Origin: Capniomyces stellatus
Taxonomy: Eukaryota; Kickxellomycota; Harpellomycetes; Harpellales; Legeriomycetaceae
Assembly: GCA_001661515.1 (NCBI GenBank)
Contig: LUVW01000001.1
Coordinates: 1,437,895 to 1,501,894 of the forward strand
DNA length: 64,000 bases
Direction of reading: 5' to 3'
Shown here: positions 54,767 through 64,000 of the stretch, piece after piece
Layout of the letters: each line of letters starts with the position of its first letter
How positions within the stretch are numbered: position 1 is the stretch's first letter
Program-made: the position numbers and the translations under genes
Notes under the pieces: model-generated
The model's input: only the letters and a program-made list of their open reading frames with translations
What the model was told of the DNA's origin: nothing
The model's database searches: none

Positions 54767-57700
54767 TATACCACTATTTCCTTTATATAACTATATTCTT
54801 TCTTCTAATACGACCTTTATCGATTTCTTTAGGTTGAATTACTCGGTTTTTTTTTAGCAAAGATCAAATAGAACGGTCTGAGTAAACAATGCAGCACTAA
54901 ATTTAGCTTGTGGATTATACTGTTTTCTGGTCCTTGAGTATACTTTGCTATAGCCGTTTTGCAACACTTGTAAACCAAAAAAATAGCGCCTTCTCTGTTA
55001 CTACCTAGTATGTTCAATAAACAGGGTTAAACACAAAGTTATCGTTAAAAGTCTAACACAACTTTTCACACTTATTAATGTTCGTATTAATAAATTTCAA
55101 TAAAAAAAATATATATATAAAAAGTAAAAAAGTCTAAATTTATTCGACTGGTAACAGAAATCAAAGTATAGGGGGTCAGGCTATTGCTTTTTCGAGACTT
55201 TTGGTTTTGACTTCGACTCCAATTATAAACCTATTCTTTTTTTTTTTAACCGCGGTACTATATTTGACTTTTGATTACTTGGGTTTGGTTGTTGTTTATT
55301 TGATTGAGTTGGTTTACCGCATTTAACTTTTCACCTATACTTTGTACTAATTTCTTCTCTGTTTTTGTGTTTTTTCTTTCTTTTTGTTTAGTTTTTTGCT
55401 CTTTCGCCTTCTAATTTGCTTTGGTTTAAAATAATATTTCCCCCTAACCAAGAGTGGTTCAAAGTTATTTACAACTGGCAACATATTACATAAAAAGCAA
55501 CACTAAACTAATTCAATTGCTTATTTTTAGTTCCTTAATATAGGCGGAATCTTCTATCATTTAGGCATTCTGTTTTTATTAATATATCTGGCCAATAGTC
55601 TTATCTCGCCCATGTTTACTTTTATCTACTTTTAAATGTCGAAATTGCCACCAATTATTAATTTTGTGCCAACTTCCAACCAACATCAACAAGAAAGTTT
55701 GTATTAAGGTCAGGGTAGGTGGAAATAAAGATAAAAACAAGCAGAGTTAAATCCCATCAGCAAATCTAAATGGCATAAACAAATTAACAAAACAAAAACA
55801 AAAAGTAATTTCAATAATAAAAAAAACGAAAAAAAGTATAATAAAGTACAATGTACCTAACCAAATAGTACAACCCAACCTTCCTTTTTTCTTCTTTTCA
55901 TGTTGGTGTTAAGCACTAATTGGCATGTTACACTTTTGTGATCTCAAATGCGAATGGTAGCGTCTCTACCTGACTCAACTTGATATTTCAAAATCCAGGC
56001 TAATCAAGAACCTTGTGATTAAAAACTATTAACGATTGAACTGATCACTGGTGCTTATATTCAGTGGTCAAAAGTTTCAATTTGTCCAGACGATCGCCAA
56101 AAACAAAACCTACAACCCGGCAGTCACAAGGGAAAAGTCTTAGATGTTGTATTGATTATATGCATTAATATCTGAGTAAACCGGCACTACCACAAGTATG
56201 AACCTGCCTGCTTGAAACAATAACAACATGGTGGCGTTGTACTTGACGGCCCGGAAGCCTTACATACATTCACCCTAGCTTACGTTTTCCACTGCTGCTT
56301 GCACAAAACACGATGTTATGGTGTAAATGAATGTTTAGGAAGCAATTCGTCGATGCACACTCTGAGAGCAGCCAGTCAAAATCAAATCAGCTTAAATCTG
56401 CTGGATGAGCAAACCTTGTAAGCTGGACAAGCTTCTTGCAAATTTGGCCAGCCAAGCGCTTGCATCATTCAAAAGTTGTGTTTTTAGCTCAATAAAAAAA
56501 GTTTGAAGTTACCAATAAAAAAAATATAAAAATTTGAGTCTTCCTTTACGATATTTATTTGCTCTTATTACCACTAGAAAAGTCATTATATTTATAGCAA
56601 TCCAATTAGACCATTATTGGCTTTCATAAAAATATAGCAAAGCATTGGACGCTCTTGAATTTGTACATTTTCGAAACAATGCCTTTTTTATTTTTTATTT
56701 TATTGAAATTATTGAAATAATAATTTATTTATTTTTATTGAAATCTTTTTTATAATTTTTAGATAAAAGGTAATCGCTATAAAATCGATTACATTCTTGG
56801 CAGTTGGATAAATAAATCAACACAACTACTAGTAGGTGATGCTAAATTTGCTAACTGAAGAGTAGAAAACATCTGAAACATCCATTGTTTAGTTATATTA
56901 AGCTAAGTATGGTTGTTGCATTCTAACTTCTATATCTCCAAATCCTGTTTTTTTTTTTTTTTTTTGAAATTGATATAACAGAATTAGCAAAGCAAAAATT
57001 AAATCCTTGTTTTTTGATTTTAAATGTCACTATTTTTAAAGCTTCAAGTCTGAAATATAGCTATTTTAATCTTAATTTAACTCCCGCACTAAACTTCCTC
57101 GAGTTGGTACATACCAATTATTTTCAATCAAAAACTTGTTTATTTATTTAGCCTGCTTTGTCGTTTCTACTGATTAACCTTTGATTACTATTTACTATTA
57201 GATTCCACTTTAATACCAGATTTTTGTATTTTTAGTCACCTCTGTTCAAGAACTGGGATTAATTGGCCTTTAATTGGGCTGGTTTAATGTAATGGGATAT
57301 AGTTTTGGCACTTTCCCCTCAGTTAAAATTACAAAAATAGATTTGACTATTGACTAAAGCGAGATGGTATCTTAATTAACTACGCTGCATGTTTCATTTA
57401 AGGCAAAAAGTCGTCTATGATTTATTGTCGGTGTATCAGTATGCCGATATATACGCGGATTTTAGGTTTATGGTATAGTGTTATTCACAAAATGTTGCGC
57501 TCAACTAGTAAAAGACACAATGAAGCCAGAAATCCCGCATTTTAAAGCTAAAAGACTCAAATCCAAGCTCAATTAATATCAAAATGTGCTTGGTAAATGT
57601 ATAAATAAGCTAGTTGTGGATGGTGACGCTGTAACACAAGTAATTATCATCTCTATCATTATTTGTAAATAACCAATTGATAATCAAAAAATAAATAAAA
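54767..57700. other. 2.9-kb divergent intergenic region
   Basis: Between the Rrm4-like gene (-) and the secreted CBM19-like protein gene (+). AT-rich apart from a more balanced block at about 56040-56470 that lacks open frames. No tRNA, snRNA or spliced gene recognised. The last 100 bases before 57701 are A-rich leader. Confidence 0.45.
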
Positions 57701-58540
57701 ATGCAAAAATCATTCATCTTATTCTCAGTCCTGGCTGTTGTCTTCAGCTCCACTCAAATCGGAGCTGAACCTGCTGCTAGAAACATGAGAAACAACAAAT
57801 TCAGGCCATGTGCACTTAGAAGAAGACAGGCCACAGAGCCTACGCCTGTGGACGCCAGTCCAACAGCTATAGAATCACCAACCGATATAAACCCAATAGC
57901 TATAGAATCTTCACCCGTTGACGTAAACCCAGTAGCTGTAGAATCAACGACTGAAGAGGAATCACCAATTGAAGAATCGCCAACTGAAGAGGAATCGCCA
58001 ATTGAAGAATCGCCAACTGAAGAGGAATCGCCAATTGAAGAATCAACGACTGAAGAGGAATCACCAATTGAAGAATCACCAACTGAAGAGGAATCGCCAA
58101 TTGAAGAATCACCAACTGAAGAGGAATCGCCGTTAGCAACACCAGATAACAGCATTCTTACAGTCGATACAGATACTTCTGTTACAGAGGAACCAATTAC
58201 TACAATAGTTGAATCACAAATAACCTCCACATTGGTTATCACTGAAGGCGAGTCTGTCTTTGTACCAGAAGTGAGCACTATCCCAGGCCCAGGAGAGTCC
58301 ATTGCCCCAGAAGAGGTTATTCCTGAATCCGAAGTTGAGAGAGTTCCAGGAGGCAACTGTATTCCAGGATCATACGCATGCATGGGAGAAGAACAGAATG
58401 TATTCTTACAATGTCTCTTTGGGAAATTCATCCAAAGAGATTGCGGTCCTGGCACAGTGTGTACTGAAATTAGCAATAATAGCATCTACTGTGGTTTTCC
58501 AAAAGACTTTTTCAGCACAGTGAGTAATAGTAGCAGTTAA
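57701..58540 (+). CDS. Secreted protein with Glu/Ser/Pro repeats and C-terminal CBM19-like chitin-binding module
   Basis: Single exon, 279 aa. Residues 1-22 are a signal peptide (MQKSFILFSVLAVVFSSTQI) followed by a basic stretch with RRRQ near residue 43, a possible Kex2-like site. Residues about 85-146 are about five tandem copies of an 11-residue unit (ESPIEESPTEE), strongly acidic and Ser/Thr/Pro-rich, likely O-mannosylated. Residues about 219-264 have six cysteines in the spacing of CBM19 (NCIPGSYACMG; LQCLFGKFIQRDCGPGTVC), a fungal chitin-binding fold. No catalytic domain and no clear GPI signal. It is likely a cell-wall or secreted lectin-like protein; the 33-nt repeat suggests recent copy-number change. 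Confidence 0.85.
   Translation: MQKSFILFSVLAVVFSSTQIGAEPAARNMRNNKFRPCALRRRQATEPTPVDASPTAIESPTDINPIAIESSPVDVNPVAVESTTEEESPIEESPTEEESPIEESPTEEESPIEESTTEEESPIEESPTEEESPIEESPTEEESPLATPDNSILTVDTDTSVTEEPITTIVESQITSTLVITEGESVFVPEVSTIPGPGESIAPEEVIPESEVERVPGGNCIPGSYACMGEEQNVFLQCLFGKFIQRDCGPGTVCTEISNNSIYCGFPKDFFSTVSNSSS
57945..58133 (+). repeat. 33-bp in-frame tandem repeat
   Basis: About five copies of a 33-nt unit encoding ESPIEESPTEE, with minor third-position and Thr/Pro differences between copies, inside the secreted CBM19-like protein gene. Confidence 0.9.
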
Positions 58541-60168
58541 ATGACTTTTTTTCCTTTACATTTGTAATCAAAATATAATAAATAATAAAACAATATCACG
58601 GTTTATTAAGATAGGTTGAGTCGTAAAAGTGAGATATTGCAGCACGTTTGCCTTGTTGATAGCTTGTGTCGAGTTGGCTTTGCGCACTGTGAAGTGCTGT
58701 TAACTCAAACACAAAGCGCTGTTTTGTCCAAAAAGTTTATCATAAATATAATAACAACAATTTAATTCAATCAGTTTATATCAAAGTGAAGCATCATCAA
58801 TTTGGTAAAACTGGCTTAATAGTGATGTTGCCAAAGTGTTGAAATCCCAAGCTATTCAATGAAGATTGGAGAGAGAAAAGTAGGTTTATAATATGGTACA
58901 CATCCGTATACCCCCTTCCACAATTAAAATATATCATCTGCTGCTATTACATTAATAAAGTTTGCGTAAGAGTACAGTAGAGATAGTCGCTTAGGCGTTA
59001 TTGCCAACACTTACAGATATACACAAGCAGAAAATGCTATTAGCTTGCATGCAAAAAGCACCACGCAAACAGGGCGATAAGTTGCAATGATCTGACAGAG
59101 CCTTCAACCCTCATTTTGTATCAGCAAAAAGACCAAACTCCAACTTGTTTGTCTTTTTTTCAATTTTTTTTTTATTAGTATTTGACAGTTTATTTAGAAC
59201 TACATACCGGTAATTAGAAAAGTAAGGATATATAATTATTGAAAATCAATCTTTTGGATTTAAGAACGTGTTTGTGAGCTTCCTCTTTTAAGCAGCAGTT
59301 TAGTGTATTTTGGTTATTAAAAAGTGGTAACCAATTTACCAACGTTTGTCCAAGTTGGTTGTTTTAGGCAAAATAAAACACAAGAACAAAAGTTCAATAA
59401 TGATATATAAAAATACTAAATATAACAGAAAATAAGAGAAATAAGGCCAAAAACAGCATTAAAACAGTAAATATTTACTTAAGAGCAATTATAGATCTAA
59501 CATGATGATATATATAAAGCGAAAGTACAGATCTAAAAGGTAAATGATATATATATGTATATAACAATACCTGTATATCAGTTTTCTAAAAAGATTACTT
59601 GATAAAAAAAGGTCGCCATACTTACAATTAAAGGCTTTGAATCTGTGACGGTAAATGTAATATAATGAGTATAATCCTGCAGCGCAAATTAGGTGGTATA
59701 GAGTAAAAAGAAATAAACAAATGGGTTAATAAGGTGCTTACCTATATAAACACAGGCGGGAAACCGGTAGGTGTTTGTTACAGGAACACGCTGTTTGGGT
59801 TGAATCCAGATCCTAGTTCAAGCTTAATTTACGAGGTTGGATTTTTTATTTTTTTATTTTTTGGTTTGTCTTGATTGTAGTTGGTGGAACATTAAATATT
59901 AAACGTAAAAAAAACAAACAGAGCGTAGAATGACAAACAGTGTGTAAAGTATAAATCCCGTAAACATGAATTTATTACTTTGATAAATTGTCTAATTCGA
60001 AAAAGAAGAAAGGTGAGAAAGAATTTATTTACTTCAAGGACCGCTTTCTTTTGAATTAATTTAAAATAAAGTGCAAACGGAAGCTTATAATAGAAAAAAC
60101 TGGACCGATCTTCAAATTATAGGATCTCTCTTATTTAAAGGTACTCCGTCTATTTTTAAAGCGTGACC
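58541..60168. other. 1.6-kb intergenic region with unresolved splice-like signals
   Basis: Between two plus-strand genes. On the minus strand around 59621-59860 there are well-formed donor and acceptor signals (TATATAG-GTAAGC; CTGCAG-GAT ... ATT-GTAAGT) flanking short open stretches; one reads DYTHYITFTVTDSKPLI. I could not assemble a consistent gene or recognise a family, so none is called. The remainder is AT-rich with no other feature. Confidence 0.4.
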
Positions 60169-61290
60169 ATGTATAAATATAATAACAAACCGCATCATCT
60201 TTGTGACACAAAGGGGTCAGCGGTTTTAAATAGCGAAGAGTCCGACCATGCAAAAACCAAAGGTGAGGAGGAGGCCTTGAGCGCCAACAAGTTAGTTTCC
60301 ATGAAACTGGAAAGCATCAGAGGTAACCTAATAGAAAAGGCGCTGGACAGAAAGGAGCGAGTTATATGTATCGCTACGCTGTCTGCAGTAGGAATGCTAT
60401 ATCTGGGAGGAAGACACTGGGACAAGCAGCTCTTTGAGATTTTTAGTAAACCGTCTTACCTTGATGCTAACACAGGAAAGTATCGAACAGGCAGGAATGA
60501 CTTGTACTTTGGGATTTATCTAACGGCAATACTTTTATGCATGCGATCATCTTTTGGCCTGTTTATTGGTAGGCCGTTGGGAAGATACTTTGGCATCAAT
60601 GACCAAAAGCAGAAGATCAGATTTGCCGAGCAGTTATGGGCGCTATTGGCAGCAGTAGTATCGATTACTACCGGGATTATAATCATGCGCGGTAGTCCAA
60701 AAAGCTTTGAATCAGAGGAAATGTGGGATTCTTACCCGGTATTGGAGGTTTCAAAGTTAACTAAAATCTACTATCTAACTGAAATGGCGTTTTGGACAAC
60801 GATGCTGATATTTACGTTTATTGAGAAACAAAGAAAGGACTCTTTGGTGCTGCTAGTGCACCACCTAGTTACACTCACGCTTTTAATAACGTCGTATTAC
60901 GTAAACTTTACTACGATTGGAATCGTTGTTCATGTTAATATGGACCTGGTAGACGTGTTCCTATCCATGGCAAAGGTGTTCAACTACATCAAGCTTAAAC
61001 ACATGCGTGATATTTCGTTTTTTGTAATGACCATTTCTTGGGTCTACACTCGTCATTACAAGTTTACAAAGATAATACTCAGTATTATTTTTACATCGCC
61101 TAAATTCAAGTATAGCTGGGATCCCAAGAATGGACATTTTATCACCAGAAACTCCAAGATTTTCTTCCTGGTCTTGCTGATGATCTTGGGACTGATGTTC
61201 TATTACTGGCTTTGGAGCATTCTAAAGATACTGTTAAATGTATTTCGTGGTAAAGAAGTTGAAGACACAAGGTCTGACGATGAAGAGTAA
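60169..61290 (+). CDS. LAG1: Ceramide synthase, LAG1/LAC1 family
   Basis: Single exon. The open frame begins with GTG at 60163, but the first ATG is at 60169, giving 373 aa. It is an ER membrane enzyme that acylates sphingoid bases with fatty acyl-CoA. A hydrophilic N-terminus of about 60 residues is followed by several membrane spans. The TLC (Lag1) domain at about 190-350 has the signature LLVHHLVTLTLLITSYYVNF and VNMDLVDVFLSMAKVFNYIK, with the conserved HH and the MDxxD acidic pair seen in yeast Lag1 (ITMDVSDFFLSLSK). The C-terminus is short and acidic (EVEDTRSDDEE), resembling the phospho-regulated acidic tails of eukaryotic ceramide synthases. Confidence 0.93.
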   Translation: MYKYNNKPHHLCDTKGSAVLNSEESDHAKTKGEEEALSANKLVSMKLESIRGNLIEKALDRKERVICIATLSAVGMLYLGGRHWDKQLFEIFSKPSYLDANTGKYRTGRNDLYFGIYLTAILLCMRSSFGLFIGRPLGRYFGINDQKQKIRFAEQLWALLAAVVSITTGIIIMRGSPKSFESEEMWDSYPVLEVSKLTKIYYLTEMAFWTTMLIFTFIEKQRKDSLVLLVHHLVTLTLLITSYYVNFTTIGIVVHVNMDLVDVFLSMAKVFNYIKLKHMRDISFFVMTISWVYTRHYKFTKIILSIIFTSPKFKYSWDPKNGHFITRNSKIFFLVLLMILGLMFYYWLWSILKILLNVFRGKEVEDTRSDDEE

Positions 61291-61828
61291 ACTCTAACTT
61301 TACATTTATTTTTGTTTGCTTTTCGAGTTGAATGTACTATATATATTTATTTACTTTATTGAAATTATTTTTCAATCTCGGCTAGGCACTTTGTTTTTTT
61401 TTTGTGGAAATAATTTGTCAAATGTTTGCAATATTGCCGAATAAATAAATCGCACCAATTTAAAGACTAGAATCGACTCATTAAACACCAAATGACGCCA
61501 AAAAGCAAACTTTTGAAAAAAAAAAATCCAGTTAAAACAGGCTAGATTTTGGTGTTTAAGCGTTTTAGGTTAAATTAGCTACTGAAAACGAAATAAAAAA
61601 ACAAAAAACAAAAAACTGTAACAATAAACAAAAGTAGCAATAGTGTAAATCAAAAATCAAAATAAATAATATCAAAAAAGAAATATAAAAAAAAAACAAA
61701 AAGTAATAGAAACATCGACAACAGCATACCTTGACTATGCATTACAAACAACTGGTTGTATAAATTCATACATTGAGGGCTCTAGTTTATAAATAAAGTG
61801 TTTAGATCTTAACCCAAAATCATAAACA
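61291..61828. other. Intergenic spacer between LAG1 and HIRIP3-like gene
   Basis: About 540 bp of AT-rich sequence with A-runs, holding the LAG1 3' end and the promoter of the next plus-strand gene. Nothing else seen. Confidence 0.6.
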
Positions 61829-64000
61829 ATGGCAAAAATAAGAGATCAGGTAGATTTTGCCAAAATTGAGCAAGTATGCAGAGAAATAATAAAAGCGAGT
61901 GATTTGAAGTAAGTGAAATAGTTTCAATAAGTATAATTAAGACTCGGGTCATGGTTAGTATATGTAAGAGGGAGCGAATTTGTTTAAATTTGCTACTTTA
62001 TGACAAAATACCAATAAAACAATTTATAAAAACAAAGAAAGAAATGAGACATGAATTAACTCTACTGTCGATATACTTTCAAAGTCTTGTGACGCTAAAG
62101 ATGATTCTGAGGCAAACAGAGGAGAGAATGGGTCTTGAAACCGGGGTTTTGGGCGTTCCAGAAACGAAACCAAGAATGAAGGAGATTGTGGACTCTATTC
62201 TGGTAAAAACCAAATAGAAAACTATTCATTAAATTGCGTTATCAAGTGAAGCCGATTAACGCCGATTCTAACAAGTGTTCTGGTGCTGCGATCTGCCAAT
62301 GAATACATGAGTTAATTTACATTGATGTGTGATACACTAAATAGGCAGAAGCCGACGAGGATGAAGAGACTGGTGCTGAGGAAGAGGAAGAGGGTGAGGA
62401 AGCGGGATCCGAGTCCGATTCAAAATCTAATGAAAATGACAAAGATAAAGAAGGAAATGGTGAAGAAGAAGATTTATCCAGCGGCAATGATAGCGAGTCC
62501 GACTTTAACTCTGATTCTAAAAGTAACAACCTGTATTTCAATAGCCTGGGCGTATTAAGATGCTATACTTGAAATTATGGATATTTGAGCTAGTATCATA
62601 CCGATATTGTTGTTTTGGAAGAAGAGAACCGACAATGTAGGCTAATTCTACAAATTTTCAATTTTTCAAATAGAATACGGAAAGAAGAAAAATAGAGCCA
62701 ATGTTGCTAAAAAACCCAAGGTAGTCAAAAGTACCACTGACCAAAAAGAAGACGAAGGGGGGAGGTCAAACAAGGTAGGCATAACCTATAGCAAACAGGT
62801 TCTACAAAGAGATTGAAGACTTATAGATGTTGTAGTATGAAGTGGACTAAGCTGTACTATGATTGATGCGACGAATTAGTGGGAGAAGACAGTGGCGTTG
62901 TTGAAGACATATGTGAACAAATGTGGAGTGCGGCCAGTTTGGTATAGTTAGAGTTTCATTTATAGGCTGAATTAAAAAAAAATTAAAAAAAGACGTAATA
63001 CTGTAAAGTGGGATCCAGATTTTTGTTTTAATGCTATTTTGATTGGTTTATTGGCAATATGTGTAGGTCAAAAATTCTGGCAGGAAAAAGCGGAAAGCAG
63101 CAGATTGACCATCTCAAAGGACTGCTGGAGTCTTATGGTATGGAGGGTCGACCTTCGTTATCGAAATGTGCGCAGGTTAAAGCAAAGTTGGATATCCAGC
63201 GCGAATTGGAAGGTATTTTGACTTGTTTTAATATCTTGATTTAGATGGCAGTGATGGCGACAAGACGGTTAAAGATTAATTGGTTAATATTAATACAAGG
63301 CAGAGTATTTTTCTATCCTAAAAAAAAGAATATGAAGAGTAAATAAAACCAGTATTGATGTTTTTGAAATAATTCACATGGTGTATGCTTGCATTATTTA
63401 GGTATCGATACAAGCAATATAATATCAGAAAGTGGTGGTGGCGAGAGTAGATATTCAAGGAGCAGCAGGTCAAAGCGGAAAGTATCGGTAAGAGGCGGAG
63501 TGCATTTTTAGACAGATTAAGTGGGTTATGCCAAACTCGGGACTTTCCAGCTATGTCATTTGATTGACTTTGCTGGAAATGTTTTGGTTTAAAGTGTTGG
63601 TCTAGTATTTTATTTTTAAAAAATAAAAAAGAGATAAATTAATTGCTTGTACCTTGGAACCGAAATTCTGATTTATACATAAAATATAGTATGGAGAATA
63701 TGGCTTGGATGATGAGCTTGACGAGCAGACAGAGAGTGTACCTACAAAGAAGGCAAAGAGTGCCAAAGAGTCGCATTCAATAAACGATAGTGGGAATGAA
63801 GACGAAGTTGAGGCTGAAGAGTCAGAACTAGAATCGGACTCAGAGTCGGACTTTGAGGAATATTATGAGGGAAACTCAGGATCAGATCCTGAAACTTCAC
63901 GCAAGTCTAGATCAAAATCAAAGCCAGAATCAAGACCAAACCCCAAGTCAAAACCCAAGTCAAACCCCAAACCAAAATCCAAGTCAGCTCAAAGTGGCTC
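61829..64000 (+). CDS. HIRIP3: HIRIP3-like histone chaperone, 3' end beyond window
   Basis: Exons: 61829-61908; a second exon with uncertain start (perhaps 61971) ending at 62202; 62345-62522; 62674-62774; 62880-62941; 63067-63212; 63402-63487; 63690 to beyond 64000. The N-terminal helical domain (AKIEQVCREIIKASDLK; KKEMRHEL; MGLETGVL) resembles the DEK-C-type domain of HIRIP3. Next come an acidic Glu/Asp/Ser stretch and a basic stretch. The diagnostic C-terminal domain follows: TVALLKTYVNKCGVRPVW, QIDHLKGLLESYGMEGRPSL, SKCAQVKAKL and GIDTSNIISESG, matching HIRIP3 LGMKGNPSLEKC and LDVANIISGSG. The tail is again acidic, then Lys/Ser/Pro-rich, and runs off the window. Family members bind H2A-H2B. 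An alternative acceptor near 63245 would give a truncated isoform. Confidence 0.8.

Noticed and set aside
60163..60168. GTG start for the ceramide synthase
   Set aside because: Nuclear genes rarely start with GTG, and an ATG lies two codons downstream in a good context.

Overview
This window is nuclear DNA from an AT-rich fungus. The evidence is compact spliceosomal introns (about 60-220 nt, GTAAGN...TAG), two nuclear-type tRNA genes, a secreted CBM19-like chitin-binding protein, and SEC24, LAG1, ARH1 and peroxisomal acyl-CoA oxidase genes of fungal type. Several genes missing from or reduced in budding yeasts are present: mago nashi, PSMD5, THOC5, HIRIP3, an SNARE-tailed Lgl/tomosyn protein and an Rrm4-like RNA transporter. 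Together with the low GC this suggests an early-diverging filamentous fungus, possibly Kickxellomycotina/Harpellales. That placement is inference.

Layout. 1.6-5.8 kb: six-exon Lgl/Sro7/tomosyn gene (+). 7.5-9.0 kb: unrecognised 482-aa protein (+). 9.2-11.3 kb: HSP90 (-). 13.1-14.9 kb: mitochondrial adrenodoxin reductase ARH1 (+). 15.4-16.7 kb: six-exon mago nashi (-), with no long ORF to mark it. 17.4-19.7 kb: acyl-CoA oxidase (-). 21.8-24.0 kb: nine-exon VPS26 (+). 24.4-25.4 kb: RS-rich protein (+). 25.7-29.1 kb: GC-rich SEC24 (-). 32.1-34.6 kb: PHD-JmjC demethylase (+). 34.9-39.7 kb: 1598-aa single-exon LRR protein (-). 39.7-44.9 kb: gene-poor stretch with satellites. 44.9-47.7 kb: twelve-exon PSMD5 (-). 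48.8 and 49.3 kb: tRNA-Ser and tRNA-Val. 50.2-51.4 kb: short THOC5 (-). 52.1-54.8 kb: Rrm4-like protein with three RRMs and MLLE domains (-). 57.7-58.5 kb: secreted CBM19-like protein (+). 60.2-61.3 kb: ceramide synthase (+). 61.8 kb to the window edge: HIRIP3-like histone chaperone (+).

How the genes relate. There is no operon or obvious cluster; these are dispersed housekeeping genes. Two themes recur. One is membrane traffic: tomosyn, VPS26 and SEC24, plus an RNA transporter whose Ustilago counterpart rides on endosomes. The other is mRNA or chromatin handling: Mago of the exon junction complex, THOC5 of TREX, the RS protein, the JmjC demethylase and HIRIP3. Exon models for the spliced genes were built by hand from GT/AG sites, reading-frame phase and family alignment from memory. 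Every closed gene model sums to a whole number of codons. The least certain boundary is HIRIP3 exon 2.

Most notable observations: the Rrm4-like gene appears as two ORFs that join cleanly across a 145-nt intron; a 25-nt stop-containing cassette exon lies inside mago; a 25-nt microexon carries the iron-binding motif of the demethylase; hexanucleotide repeats encode dipeptide tracts in several proteins; and two introns share a T-run/A-run/TAG acceptor.
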